Positions 40,991 to 51,729 are shown, counted from the first letter of the stretch. The stretch is DNA of 64,000 nt from Tritrichomonas foetus (GCA_001839685.1 MLAK01000644.1:12671-76670), one strand, 5' to 3'. Numbers and translations are program-made. Notes: generated by a model from the letters alone, not told the origin.

Positions 40991-42728
40991 TTAATTATAC
41001 TTTTTAATAAATTTTTTCCATTGAATAGTGAAACAATCATCTTCCAATTCATTAGTTGCTTCATCTAATTCATACTGGAATTTAATATCACAGTCATCAA
41101 AAATATAATGACAGTTTTCTTCTTCGTAATTTTCTTCTTCTTCATCAAAAAATGAAATGTTGAACTCTTTCAGGTAACTTTGAAGATTTGGTATTTTTTC
41201 CCAGGATTTCTTGATTGTAATTTGCGGAATTTCATTCCAAGCTTCAATGAAAAGCTTACAAGCATCATTATATTCTATTCTATTATTTTTTTTCCAATAA
41301 ATTCGAAATTTTTTTCGTAAAATAGCCTTCAAAATTCCATATACAGCAATGTCCAAAGGCTGATAAATATGAGTGCCATTTCCAGGTACGAATATTAATA
41401 CAATATTCATACTTTTAGCTTTGTTCATAACTTTTTCTGTTCGATGAGCCTTATAAACATCAAGAACAAGNTTCTGAATCAATAATCCCTATGCTTGTGA
41501 AACTTTGTTTTTGTGTTGGAATATTGACAGAATGTGATTTTCCTTTAATTGAAAGCATACGAAATGGTTCATTAACATAGTTTACACAAGTTTCATCTAT
41601 ATTGATAATTTTATTGGTTGGAAATTGATGGAAAGCTTCAACTAAACTAATAACATAGTTCTGCGAATAAATTTCATCAATAATTCCTTCTTTACTTGTT
41701 TTAGTCTTGGTGAAACAGAAATTGTATCTTTGTAAAAAGCTATGAATCCATTTATAAGAACCATGAAATCGGATTTCAATGAGTGAATCAACTTCCTGAT
41801 CACTCATTGAATCTATCAAATCTTTTAATTGCTTTTTTTCTTCTTCTGTTGTCAAATTCAATGATTTAATTTTCTCAAGATACAATCGATCTCTTTCTGT
41901 TTTTAAAAAGTGGGTCATTGCTATGTCTTTGATATCGTCGATATCTAAACAACAATCCATTTTTTCCACAATACTTTTGAAGATCTGTTGTTCATCTGCA
42001 TTTGAAAATATTCGATGTCTTCCTCCCTTTTTATTAATCAAAAAACTGGCTATCGTTTTTTTCTTCGACAAAATTTGGTAGCGCCATGATTTTAATGTAT
42101 TAATGTTAATGAGAGTTTCATTACTAATCTTTTGAAGTTCCCCATACTCCAATTTTTCTTTAGACGAAAGTTTTTGCAAAATCTTTTTGCCTTCCAAAAA
42201 GTTAAAATTTAGTGTTGATTTGATAAAATTATTTTTTTTTAGGTTTAGTGTATATTTTTTTGGTTTATTTTTGACATTAAATGGAATGTTTAATACGGCA
42301 ATTCTATTAATTGGCTTCTTTACTTCACTGATTAGGTTTATATTCAAATTAATATTTTCATTAGAATTATTAATCGATACGTCATTAAAATTATTAATAT
42401 GTTTGTCAATAGATTCGTGGTTAGATTTATTAATAGAGTTGTCAACAGAGTTGTCAGCAGAATTGTCAACAGAATTGTCAAAATTATCTGTGATATTTCT
42501 TACTTCTGGAAGTATTAGTTTGGCTTGTCGCGTATTAGCCTTAGTAAATTGTGATGCAACAGTTTGGCAAGCAACATCATTCGTTGGGTTTGATAATAAT
42601 TTACGAAAATTATTGATGCGTTTTCGTCGAGGTTTGGATGGACATTGTGGGTTAAAGTATGGTATGATATTATTTTTTTCTGGTTGAACTAATTCGGTGA
42701 ATGAGAAAAGTCGACTAAGAAAACTCAT
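40991..42728 (-). pseudogene. DDE (DD35D) transposase of transposon 2, interrupted by an unresolved N
   Basis: The N-terminal frame runs from ATG 42728 to the N at 41471, and the C-terminal frame from the N to TAA 40991. The two are in different phases. The first part has an Asp/Asn/Ser-rich linker with a repeated NSVDNS motif, a helix-turn-helix-like region (YGELQKISNETLININTLKSW), a second DNA-binding-like part (SYKWIHSFLQRYN), and the first catalytic Asp in INIDETCVNY. The second part starts at LVLDVYKAH (second Asp) and has PGNGT followed by QPLD (third Asp), with 35 residues between them as in transposon 1. About 60 residues that separate the two parts in the transposon 1 enzyme are missing at the N. 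The gene is therefore either incompletely assembled or deleted; its true state cannot be told. Confidence 0.8.
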
Positions 42729-42811
42729 TTATGATAGAAATTTTTTATGACCATAAATTTTCAATGATGGGCAAAATTTGACCTTTAATAATGTCAGATT
42801 TGACATATACG

Positions 42812-42849
42812 AATCTGACAAACGAGGTGAAAATAAGGAAGTTTGACTG
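42812..42849 (-). repeat. Right terminal inverted repeat of transposon 2
   Basis: It starts AATCTGACAAACG and ends GTTTGACTG before TA 42850-42851. Just inside it, GTCAGATT at 42793-42800 and AATCTGAC at 42812-42819 form an 8-bp inverted pair with an 11-base loop. Confidence 0.9.
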
Positions 42850-42897
42850 TAGATAGGGAAAGTATGACCGATTATTTTTACTACATTTGTTAATTTG

Positions 42898-45819
42898 TTA
42901 TTTAGAAATATATGTTTGGAATAAAATTCGATATTTTTTCTCATCTTTACCATTCAAGTTCTCGAAAAATTTAATGATTGTTGGTTTAGATTGAACAACT
43001 ACTATGATTTCTCTGAAATGACACAATGAACAAATTATATGAATTGAGGCTTTTCTTAGAATTGGATCAATAGTGTTTAATGAATTGTCTAAAAGCATTT
43101 CAATGAGGTCTATGAAGGATGAATAATCATTTGAATATCCAAATGAAGAAATTGTTTGAATTATCATGAAACAAATGACAACAACACCAGTATCATTAAT
43201 TATCATTTCACTTGTATGTTTATGTAAAGCTTGAAAAAATCCACTTCTTGTTAAATTGTTTACAAAAACTTGATCGCATTTCACTTTTTTCATCCAACAA
43301 TTCATTGCAACCAGCAATGGTTTGCTGCCTAACTCAATAGTTTGTTTCATAAAATCAGGGAGTTCAATTGCACATATAATAATTTTTCTAAGAGATGGAT
43401 TTAAAAAGATACTAAGAAATATTTGATTTGCTAACATAATTTGATCCTTTTCTGTAACTTTCATCCATTTTGTATATTTACTAATCCGCTTAGATCCGAG
43501 TTCACTTTCATTTACATATTTTAGTAAAACAAAAAGTGTTTGGGGATGTGAAGATATTGAATCAACGAGTAAATGAATGAATTTTTTATCATTTGGATAC
43601 TTTTTTATTCTAAGGAAAAGAGAAATTGCACTACTATCAAAACAATTTCCATTTTCAGTAGCATATTTCATCAGTTTTTTGAGTGGTATGTCAAAATCAT
43701 CATCATAAAACCGACACATGAAATGAAGTGCGTCAGAGTGATGAATTGTTGGAATAAAGAAAGGTAAAATCGAATAAATCTTCTTTATTCGTTTTTCACG
43801 ATAAGATTTAGATCGAACGAAAATCGAATGAAAAATGCCAAGGAAAATTTTTCCAGTCTTATGCGAAAGAAAAAGTTGATATTCTTTAATTAATGCATCA
43901 AATAGATGAAGTGGTCGAGAAATGCGTTTGAAGTGCATTGATGCTTCGCCAAATAAATAAATAGCATCGAAAGGTCGCGATTTTAAAAAGCTGTTCAAAA
44001 GCTTAATTTCATTATCACTCACTAGCTCCATTCGAAAATGGATTAATTGTGCTAATAAATCAAAAGAATTCTCAGCTGCTTCTTTAGAGAGGTTTTGAAA
44101 AAGTTTAGTATTCATGTATTGATTTAAAAAGTTTGGATCTCTCTTTGCAATAATTGTATACGTATTCAATATTTCGATTATTTGATTACAATGCCAATGT
44201 CCTCGTAAATAGGAAATAGTATTTTGAAAGAAATCAAGATATTGTGTTATCGATATGTTTTTTGATAAGTAATCCAAATATTTACTAAACTCAGGTGAAT
44301 TTGGATTCTGCAAAATTTCTGTTGATAATTTTTTTCTATTGTTGTCTGGAATTGCTGCTTCAACTATTGGTGATGCTATATTTAAACTATCTATAAAATC
44401 TTCATTTCTATTCATATATGGTTGTTCAAAAACTATTAAGTCTTTTTCGGTAATTTTTTTATCTGGAGTCCCATCTGTGAAAATTGGATTATTAAATATT
44501 TGTTTTTTTACTTCATCAAGAATTTTCTTTTTAGAAACCTTTGGAGGAGGAAGTTCATCTGGTTTAAAATTTGATAATTCATTTGATATTTTCGACCAAA
44601 ACTCTTTAATTAGTTTAATATTTGCATCCTTGAAAAGTGCTTCGCCTGTTGAAAGTATCAAAATAATTTCTTCAAAAGTTGGTCTTAAACTGGGATCACT
44701 ATTCCAGCATTTTGTGATTAAAGTTTTCAAATTTTTTGGTGTTTTATCATTTTTAAAGTCTGGTCTTACTCCGGATTTAACTAATTCTTTAACTTCTCGT
44801 TCAGGAACTTTTCGAAATGGCTGTCGAACTTCTGATATTTCATACAAGATCATTCCATATGAATAAACATCACACTTTTGGTCATAATTAATAGTCGTTG
44901 ATACTTCAGGTGCCATAAAAGATGTTGTTCCTAAATCTTTTGACATCCTTTTATTTTTCAAAAACATTCTAGAAATCCCAAAATCGCAAATTAAAGGCAA
45001 TCCATCTTCATCCATTAAGATATTTGAACATTTTAAATCTCTATGAATAACGCCAGCTTTATGAACATCAAGCACACCTTGTGCAATGCATAAAGCAATA
45101 ATCTGTTTCTGTGTTGGATTGATGTAATTTTTTGATAAATTTTCTGTTAAGCTTCCATATGATTTATAAGGAGTAATCACAGAAAATGGAATTTCGAGTG
45201 TAAATCCAAGAATTGGTAAAACAAAACGCGAACGGGCAGCAATCATTGTTTGGACTTCTCGAATAAATCGAAGTAGGTGTGATCCTTTAGTTCCATCTAT
45301 TTTATGTAATTCTTTAATAGCTACAGTTTTTCCAGTTAGTAAGTCGTTGGCAGTCCAAATATGTCCATAGCCGCCTTGTCCAATCATTTTTATGAATTCA
45401 TAATCTTGGATATTTCGAAGAAATTGAAAATATTCAGTTATCATTCTTATTTGGCAGATAACGAAATCATAAACTTGTCTCTGTTCAGTATTCATATCCT
45501 TTCTTTGAAATGTTATTTCGACATATGTACTTCTTCTAGTAGTCACAACAAAATGTGGTAAAAGTAATTTTGTTGGAAGTCCATTATTTAGCAAATTTTG
45601 TTTGAGGACTGGAGGAATTGGAATTCCTGTTTTATTCATGTGATTTTGATTACTGCTTATCTCTTGAATTTCATTTGTGTTATTACTTCCATCATTGATT
45701 TCATTGCTATTGCTTGCGTCGGTCTTATTTTTCTTTTCCAAAGAATCGTCAAATTCCGATCTATGTCTTGGTTTATGTTGAAGATGTGGTTTCATATATG
45801 AAGTTAATATATTTTTCAT
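42898..45819 (-). CDS. TKL-type protein kinase with long helical C-terminus
   Basis: 973 residues. A disordered N-terminus rich in Asn, Ser and Lys (20-60) leads into a helical segment and a kinase domain at about 139-400: GQGGYG loop at 147-152, VAIKEL with Lys169, HRDLKCSNILMD, DFGISR, and GTTSFMAPEVS. All catalytic residues are present. The DLKxxN pattern with Cys, the GTxxxMAPE segment and CWNSDPSLRPTFEEI near the end are typical of TKL kinases, the most expanded kinase group in trichomonads. The remaining 570 residues are short helices without a motif, resembling an armadillo-like scaffold. Transposon 2 ends 47 bp downstream of the stop codon, so the 3' end signals may be affected. The start is ATG 45819. 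Confidence 0.9.
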   Translation of the reverse strand: MKNILTSYMKPHLQHKPRHRSEFDDSLEKKNKTDASNSNEINDGSNNTNEIQEISSNQNHMNKTGIPIPPVLKQNLLNNGLPTKLLLPHFVVTTRRSTYVEITFQRKDMNTEQRQVYDFVICQIRMITEYFQFLRNIQDYEFIKMIGQGGYGHIWTANDLLTGKTVAIKELHKIDGTKGSHLLRFIREVQTMIAARSRFVLPILGFTLEIPFSVITPYKSYGSLTENLSKNYINPTQKQIIALCIAQGVLDVHKAGVIHRDLKCSNILMDEDGLPLICDFGISRMFLKNKRMSKDLGTTSFMAPEVSTTINYDQKCDVYSYGMILYEISEVRQPFRKVPEREVKELVKSGVRPDFKNDKTPKNLKTLITKCWNSDPSLRPTFEEIILILSTGEALFKDANIKLIKEFWSKISNELSNFKPDELPPPKVSKKKILDEVKKQIFNNPIFTDGTPDKKITEKDLIVFEQPYMNRNEDFIDSLNIASPIVEAAIPDNNRKKLSTEILQNPNSPEFSKYLDYLSKNISITQYLDFFQNTISYLRGHWHCNQIIEILNTYTIIAKRDPNFLNQYMNTKLFQNLSKEAAENSFDLLAQLIHFRMELVSDNEIKLLNSFLKSRPFDAIYLFGEASMHFKRISRPLHLFDALIKEYQLFLSHKTGKIFLGIFHSIFVRSKSYREKRIKKIYSILPFFIPTIHHSDALHFMCRFYDDDFDIPLKKLMKYATENGNCFDSSAISLFLRIKKYPNDKKFIHLLVDSISSHPQTLFVLLKYVNESELGSKRISKYTKWMKVTEKDQIMLANQIFLSIFLNPSLRKIIICAIELPDFMKQTIELGSKPLLVAMNCWMKKVKCDQVFVNNLTRSGFFQALHKHTSEMIINDTGVVVICFMIIQTISSFGYSNDYSSFIDLIEMLLDNSLNTIDPILRKASIHIICSLCHFREIIVVVQSKPTIIKFFENLNGKDEKKYRILFQTYISK

Positions 45820-46884
45820 TGAAAGTTACATATTGAAATTTTGTTGAATTTAATGTTCTCAAAATAATAATATTTCATCAATTTTTTTCTGAATGGATAG
45901 ACATAATACATCATACAAAATATATCAAGAGTAATTTTCTTTGTTAAGCTTATTATATTCTAGATATAATAAGGGGTTCATGTTTTTGCTAATTTATTTT
46001 TTTCTCACAAGATCGAACTCAATGAGTCACTATTTTTCAGTTTGTTAACAATTTCTATTGAGTTGGAGCTTTAAATGAATGATTCAAAATCTGGACTATT
46101 ATGAAAAGTCATGGAACCTGTTATTATTTTTAAGACATCATTCAAAAATGGAATAGTTTTGTGGGTTTTTTTGTATTATTTGCCATTCAGTGTTTGGAAC
46201 TTCACGTAACTTGAATAGAGGTATGAAAAGAGCAAGTTTCTCATTTGCCTTTTAAAAACGAAACGTAAGCTCGTTAAAATATTTTTTTGCATATAAATAA
46301 GGGTTTAAATAATGTATTGCGACTCTTATTCACAAATGGAGTGTTTAAAATCATCGATATCATTGAGAAATTCGTGATTTCAAATTTATTAGTGGCAATA
46401 ATTTTGATTTATGAAAACTCATAATTGTGTTAATAAAACGTACCTGTCTAATCAGATAATTATGCAATTGTATTGGGATTGAAACATATGCCTGATGAAT
46501 GTTATTAATTTTGCAACTTTCTTTTGTGAATATTTACTGAAAGAAAATTGAACAAAAATTGAAATGAATGTTTCATAAATAGGAAACACTGTCAAACTTA
46601 AGTTTTTCATAAATTAAAAAGTTGAATTTCAATTTGTGCATCATCTCGCAAAAGATTGGAAACTATTTTCCTTTGTGAATTCAGATGTGAAAATCATTTT
46701 CAAATGTTATCATCAAAATTACGCCAGCTTCTGCAAATCCTTGAAATGGTACTCATTTAATTTATTCACAAAAAGTCAACATGTCGTAACTAATTTTTGC
46801 ACAAAAATCGTAAGAATTGAAGAATCAATTCAATAATATTATGTCACTTTTGGGAACTGGTCAACAACCCCAACATCTTTTAAA
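45820..46884. other. Intergenic region between divergent genes
   Basis: No gene is seen in 1.07 kb. The plus-strand frame 46636-46836 begins with GTG and has no motif. TCACT at 46844-46848, 37 bases before the GTPase ATG, fits the trichomonad initiator pattern, but the distance is longer than usual. Confidence 0.4.
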
Positions 46885-47523
46885 ATGAATTTCCATTTAA
46901 ATATTGACTTGAAAATAGTATTTTTAGGTCCGGCAAATGCTGGAAAAACATCTATCATTTGTAAATATGTGAATGATATGTTTCAATTAGAAACATTATC
47001 CACCATTGGTGCAGGATTTTTTTCACACTCAATAGAAATAGGGAATAATAATGTCACACTTCTTCTCTGGGATACTGCCGGTGAAGAAAGATTTCGAGCG
47101 ATCGCTCCTTCATTACTTCATGGTGCCAATGGGCTTGTTCTTGTGAGCGACTTGACAAATCCACTGCTTGATGATCTACAAATATATTATGATATGTTCA
47201 TCAATACTGTGCCTATTGATCATGCTTATGAATTACCAATCTTAGTGTATGGCAATAAATTGGACATTTTTGATGAACAAAATGAAGAAAATCCAGAAAA
47301 TGAGAAAGAAAATGATGAAGTGAAAACTCAAAGAATGGAAGAGTTGTCTAAATGGTGTGAAGAAAGAAATATAAATCATTGCGCTTTTGTGTCAGCAAAA
47401 ACAGGCGAAAATATTGAAAATTCAATTGTGAAATTTGCAACTTCTTTGATTAGACCGCCAAAAGATGCTGATAATATTTCTCTTTTTCCTGGTAATGGAA
47501 ATAAAAATGATAGTTGTTGTTAA
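46885..47523 (+). CDS. Rab-like small GTPase with catalytic Gln changed to Glu
   Basis: 212 residues. The nucleotide-binding motifs are clear: G1 GPANAGKTS at 15-23, the switch I threonine at Thr40, G3 WDTAGEERF at 62-70, G4 GNKLD at 123-127, and G5 SAK at about 170. The C-terminus NDSCC has two cysteines for geranylgeranylation, as in Rab proteins, which control vesicle traffic. Two features are odd: the residue that activates water in Rab GTPases (Gln in WDTAGQE) is Glu67, and an acidic insertion rich in Glu and Asn sits after G4 at about 130-148. The start at ATG 46885 leaves the usual short lead before the P-loop. The subfamily is not identifiable by eye. Confidence 0.9.
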   Translation: MNFHLNIDLKIVFLGPANAGKTSIICKYVNDMFQLETLSTIGAGFFSHSIEIGNNNVTLLLWDTAGEERFRAIAPSLLHGANGLVLVSDLTNPLLDDLQIYYDMFINTVPIDHAYELPILVYGNKLDIFDEQNEENPENEKENDEVKTQRMEELSKWCEERNINHCAFVSAKTGENIENSIVKFATSLIRPPKDADNISLFPGNGNKNDSCC

Positions 47524-48847
47524 TAAAAAAATATTTCGCTAAATGATGATTTTATGATTTTTGTTTGAATCAATTTTATCATCAAAAACCACAACTAAAT
47601 CATATTTTGATTTGAATGTAAATTACTCAATTTATATTAATTAAAGTCATTTCATCTAAAATAATTAATTTATTGATTACCAAAATACGAAAATTGATTC
47701 AAAAATGCATCAATCAATTAAGCAATTTACTACTCTCAGAGAATCATAAAATTTAATTAATAAAAAAAGAAATGAAATGATTGTTTTATCTATTTCGAAA
47801 AAAAATGAACTATCATAACAAATCTTTCTAACCATTCACATCAGATTTGATAACTGAGTAGCTTGAATGGAAAGACTTTTATCCTTTTTCTTGGTGAGGA
47901 TTGGTCATCAAATCGGCCAGATAATGATTTAAAAGCAATCAAAACAACTGAGGCGCAATGTTTTTCTTTGGTTATTTGGTCATATTTAATAAATCATTCA
48001 AAAAGCTCAATGAAACATCATTTGGCGTTAAGCAGATGTAATGCCAATAGAAAATCCATAACTTGCCCATACTTATTTTTTCCCATGGTAACTCAATTAT
48101 GTTGATTAAGGACAGTAATCCACAAATATTTATTAGAATATTTCTCATATTTTTTAGTGCCATCAAATCAAAGTAAGATATATTTGGATCATTTCTTTCT
48201 CTTCTAGATAAACACTTGATTGTTGATGCGGTGAAGCTACTTCAAAAATGAGTGTTCTCTTTTCAATTCATTGAATAATTGGTAGTAATTGTAAAATAAG
48301 CCCATCCCAAAAAATCAATAATATCTTGACTAAAAATAAACATATATATTTGTTATATGAATTTCTCGATTAAACTGAATAGTTTATAATAAACATTATC
48401 TTATTCGAAACATATTACCATTTTAAGATCAGATATCGACTCCCCAAATTCTTGATCTTTTTTAATATCGAACAATCATCTCAATTTTTTGACATCACTT
48501 TTTTAAAAACAATCAAATATTGAATATATGATTTGAGAAATATTTGATAAAACGCTTTTCAATGTTGATAAACTCCCCAAATACACGGATAATATCTTTT
48601 TCCTGTAAAAACTCCCTATTAATAAATATAACGAAAAGAAATTTATTCCATCAATATTTTCAGGATGTATTTTTTTGAATGCACTATTATCAATTAGTCA
48701 TAGAAAATTGAGAAATATGTCTATTAAATTTCCACATAATTCACAGCTTTCCTAAACTTTTTCAATTATTAATATTAGGCAATTCAAAGATATTTTTCTT
48801 GATTTCAATGAAATTTAAAATCCATAAAAAAAAATCATCGAGAAAAA
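47524..48847. other. Intergenic region, nothing certain
   Basis: 1.3 kb of AT-rich DNA. A plus-strand frame of about 80 codons (47863-48105) begins with TTG and contains LGEDWSSNRPDNDLK; a minus-strand frame (47972-48166) overlaps it. Neither has a usable start together with a recognisable motif, so both are treated as relics or chance. Confidence 0.35.
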
Positions 48848-49759
48848 ATGAGCGAAGGAGACGACGAGTTTGGGCATGGAATTTCTTACGAATTCCTTAC
48901 AGGCCTTATCGATTATAAATTCAGATTCCCAAAAGTTGAAATGTTTTGGCAAATCATCGGCCTTGTATTTTTCTTGGTCAATTTCTTCTCGTTTATCCCG
49001 CAAACCACCGAACTTGTTACATCTCGAAGTGCATTTGGTATTGAACCACTTGCCACGTTCTGCCAGAGTCTTGGTCACTATTTACTCGTCATCAATCTTC
49101 TCTGCTTCAAATGTCTCGATTTTGTCGGATTCTTTCAATATCCAGATGCTTCTGCCTTTCCGCGTTTACTTACCTTCTCAAACATGTTTTTCATGTGGAT
49201 CATGTTTTTGCCGACAATTTTCCAAACCGTTATATATCATGATCGCGAATACAGAGAGACCCGCCCACAGCCAGTCATCAGGGCTGATTGGATTAAAGCG
49301 GTTTGTGCCTGCGTTTTATTAATTCTTGCTGATATCATTTTGCTTCTTATTTGGCTCGCTTTGAGTCTTCCAAAAGGTTTTGAAACAAGCGGAGCTACAA
49401 AATTTGGAGAGGTTTGTGGAACAATATCAACTGTTCTCGAATTTGTATTTTTCGTTCCACAAATGTATACCACATGTAAACTTCAAGATGGTGGATCTCT
49501 TTCTCTCCTCATGCTTGAAATTCAAGCTCCAGCAGATCTTGCTAATACTTTGTATATGTGGCTCGGCACAGGCGATCACTGGACAACCTGGTTAACCGTC
49601 TTTATTGATGCAATTGAAGAGTTTACACTTTTGGGAACCTGTTTACTCTTCAACTGCTTACGCGCAAGAAGGCTGAAGGCAGCAGAAAAAGAAAGACAAC
49701 TTACAATGTCACTTCACGCAAGTATGGAGCCTGAACCACTGTCATTTGACAAGTTCTGA
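48848..49759 (+). CDS. PQ-loop repeat membrane protein
   Basis: 303 residues with about seven hydrophobic segments. Two PQ-loop repeats are visible: SFIPQTTELVTSRSAFGIEP at about 57-76, and EFVFFVPQMYTTCKLQDGGS at about 198-217, each at the end of one helix and beginning the next, with the proline-glutamine pair intact. This two-repeat seven-helix fold belongs to the SLC66/SWEET-related family, which includes lysosomal cystine and cationic amino acid exporters. The C-terminal tail is charged and contains several leucine/phenylalanine sorting-like elements (EPLSFDKF). A role in export of small solutes from lysosome-like compartments is likely by family, but the substrate cannot be read from sequence. 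The ATG at 48848 is the first in frame. Confidence 0.88.
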   Translation: MSEGDDEFGHGISYEFLTGLIDYKFRFPKVEMFWQIIGLVFFLVNFFSFIPQTTELVTSRSAFGIEPLATFCQSLGHYLLVINLLCFKCLDFVGFFQYPDASAFPRLLTFSNMFFMWIMFLPTIFQTVIYHDREYRETRPQPVIRADWIKAVCACVLLILADIILLLIWLALSLPKGFETSGATKFGEVCGTISTVLEFVFFVPQMYTTCKLQDGGSLSLLMLEIQAPADLANTLYMWLGTGDHWTTWLTVFIDAIEEFTLLGTCLLFNCLRARRLKAAEKERQLTMSLHASMEPEPLSFDKF

Positions 49760-50379
49760 AAAGCTTCTAGAACGAGGATTATGAAAAATGTTATTTTCAA
49801 CATTTTCGATATTATTTACATGCTTTTATATTTATTATTTTTAGAAATTTGTGACATTTTGCAGCCAACATAAAAATGAAGCTAATAATGAACTTTGATA
49901 GCGATAACTTGAAAAAAATATAGATTTTACATTTAAATACTCTACTGCTGAATATTGGCTTTATTTCATTAATAAATAATTATTAACATACAATTGCCTG
50001 TTTTGTTTTTATATATTTAATCGATTGTACATTAGTAAAGGCTACCATTATAAACCAATATGAATCATGATAAATCAATATGAATCATGACAAACCAATA
50101 TGAATCATGATAAGCCAATATGAATCATGATAAATCAATATGAATCATGATAAGCCAATATGAATCATGATAAGCCAATATGAATCAAGGGAAAAAAATT
50201 TAAGTTTTATATTCACAGTTACACATCTGGTTGAAGATCTTCAAAATAAAAATTCAGAATCATCAATATATGAAACAAGCGATATAACAATAGTTTTGTA
50301 TTAAACAACTTCGTTGAAAAAAGACGAAAGAAGAAAAAATTATAAAAAAATTAACATTTACACCGACAAAAATAGTTAA
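49760..50379. other. Intergenic region between convergent genes, with a tandem repeat
   Basis: The stretch contains no gene. Its only structure is the 20-bp tandem array described separately (50051-50190). The 3' ends of the PQ-loop gene and of the disordered-protein gene lie here. Confidence 0.5.
50051..50190. repeat. Seven tandem copies of a 20-bp unit
   Basis: Consensus TAARYCAATATGAATCATGA, seven units exactly in register over 140 bases. Variation is confined to the first six positions, except for the last unit, which ends CAAGG. No open frame depends on it. Confidence 0.92.
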
Positions 50380-51729
50380 TTAATCGTAATAATCAGAATA
50401 ATTATATTCGTATCCTTCATTATTGTCTTCATTATCATTGGTGCTTCTGTTGTTTCTATTATTTCTATTGCTATTCATCAAACCATGTTTGCGAATGCGA
50501 TCAATTTCCTTTCTCATTCGCACATTATCTTCTCTCACGTCGTCAATTTTAATTCTTAGTCTTTCAAGTCGATCTTGAATTCTCGAATTCTCTTCAGCGA
50601 TCATATCTCTGGACCAATGAACAATATCTTGATTGAAATCAACATTGAATTGTTTATTATGATCAGCATAAATCTCTTCCTTTATAGAGACGAGTTTTGG
50701 ACACTTTTTTCGGAGCATTTTGGCATATTGTTTTTCAGCCACGATTTGAAGTGGAAGTTCAAATTCTTCTTCGTTTAATTTCTCATTTCCATTATTTTTA
50801 CTTCGTCGACTGCTTGCAGCAACAGACCTTTCATCTGTTTCTGCCAATTTGGCATTTCTATCTTGGAGCCTCTTTAATGTTATATCGAGTTGTGACTCTT
50901 TGGCAACTTCTGGTGTCCATCTTCTTGATGCTGATGAAGGTGCGATGCTTCTTGCAGGCGACCGAGTTGATGATCTTTGTGAAATATTATCATCATTATT
51001 GAAATCATTACTAACGTAGCTATATCTATCATTTAATAAATTCTTCCTGTCTTTTGGAGAAACACTCTCTGCAGTTTTTCTGTGTGAATTTTTGAACGAA
51101 TCTGCTTGTTTGTTTGAATTGGCTTTTGGTTTTGATTTTGGTGTTGGATTGAATTGATCATCATCAGATGATGATGTATGGAGTAAAGCAGCTACTGATT
51201 TAGCTTGCGGCCTTTGTGTTGTTGTCTGTCTGGAATTTTTGATTAAGATAATTTCATCATCATCATCTGATGAGGAAAGCTTTGACGTTTTTTGATCAAG
51301 TTGCTTCAAATCTGGCTGAATTTTCGATGTTGAGAAATTTTCAAAATCGTCGTTTTGATAATCGCTTGAATGATGTGAATCACTTGAATCAGTTTGATTT
51401 TGTTGATTTTTTGGGCTATTTCTGTTATTTGAATTATTTTTGTTAAGTTTTGAGTAGTTTTGTCGATTTTCGGCATGAATCTGGTTTGGCTGAGTGATTA
51501 AATCATTTGAACTATTTGATGAATCGCTCGAAAAAATTGATTTGGTTTTCTTTTGTGAAATCAAACCCGGCGGCTGGTCTGACGAATATTCTTCTGAATC
51601 GAATTGGGGAATTTCTATAGTTTTATTTTCTGCGACTTCTGTGTAAACTTGTCCGCCAAGCTGTTCGGCAAAATCATCATATGAAGAATCGGAATCGTCA
51701 TCATAATTATATTTGTTACTATTCTTCAT
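50380..51729 (-). CDS. Ser/Asp/Asn/Gln-rich disordered protein with C-terminal coiled coil
   Basis: 449 residues from ATG 51729. Residues 1-290 are low-complexity, with many SSDSS-, SSDDDD- and NSNN-type stretches that look like casein-kinase-2 targets. From about 290 a helical part begins; residues 325-360 (FELPLQIVAEKQYAKMLRKK) seem folded, and 370-430 form a coiled coil with RIQDRLERLRIKIDDV. The end is Asn- and Tyr-rich. No enzymatic motif is present. The layout fits a cytoskeletal or nuclear scaffold, but I do not recognise the family. Confidence 0.65.
   Translation of the reverse strand: MKNSNKYNYDDDSDSSYDDFAEQLGGQVYTEVAENKTIEIPQFDSEEYSSDQPPGLISQKKTKSIFSSDSSNSSNDLITQPNQIHAENRQNYSKLNKNNSNNRNSPKNQQNQTDSSDSHHSSDYQNDDFENFSTSKIQPDLKQLDQKTSKLSSSDDDDEIILIKNSRQTTTQRPQAKSVAALLHTSSSDDDQFNPTPKSKPKANSNKQADSFKNSHRKTAESVSPKDRKNLLNDRYSYVSNDFNNDDNISQRSSTRSPARSIAPSSASRRWTPEVAKESQLDITLKRLQDRNAKLAETDERSVAASSRRSKNNGNEKLNEEEFELPLQIVAEKQYAKMLRKKCPKLVSIKEEIYADHNKQFNVDFNQDIVHWSRDMIAEENSRIQDRLERLRIKIDDVREDNVRMRKEIDRIRKHGLMNSNRNNRNNRSTNDNEDNNEGYEYNYSDYYD

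Larger units (their letters stand above)
40097..42849 (-). mobile_element. Transposon 2: 2,753-bp Tigger/pogo-like element with 38-bp terminal inverted repeats and TA flanks
   Basis: The left end reads TA then CAGTCAAACTACC; the right end, on the other strand, reads TA then CAGTCAAACTTCC. The 38-bp repeats (40097-40134 and 42812-42849) differ at one position and are bordered by TA at 40095-40096 and 42850-42851. CAGT ends with a TA target duplication are characteristic of the pogo/Tigger and mariner group. The element carries one transposase gene on the minus strand, starting 84 bp inside the right end, and about 850 bp of noncoding DNA behind it. Near-identical ends suggest a recent insertion. 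Without it, the convergent BEACH and TKL kinase genes would be about 290 bp apart. The given length is a minimum because of the N at 41471. Confidence 0.88.

Noticed and set aside
42187..42687. Plus-strand open frame of 166 codons opposite the transposon 2 transposase
   Set aside because: It is an antisense shadow of the Asp/Asn/Ser repeat region. The transposase frame has DNA-binding and catalytic motifs.
47863..48105. Plus-strand frame of 80 codons as a small gene
   Set aside because: It begins with TTG, has no upstream ATG, shows no motif, and overlaps an open frame on the other strand.
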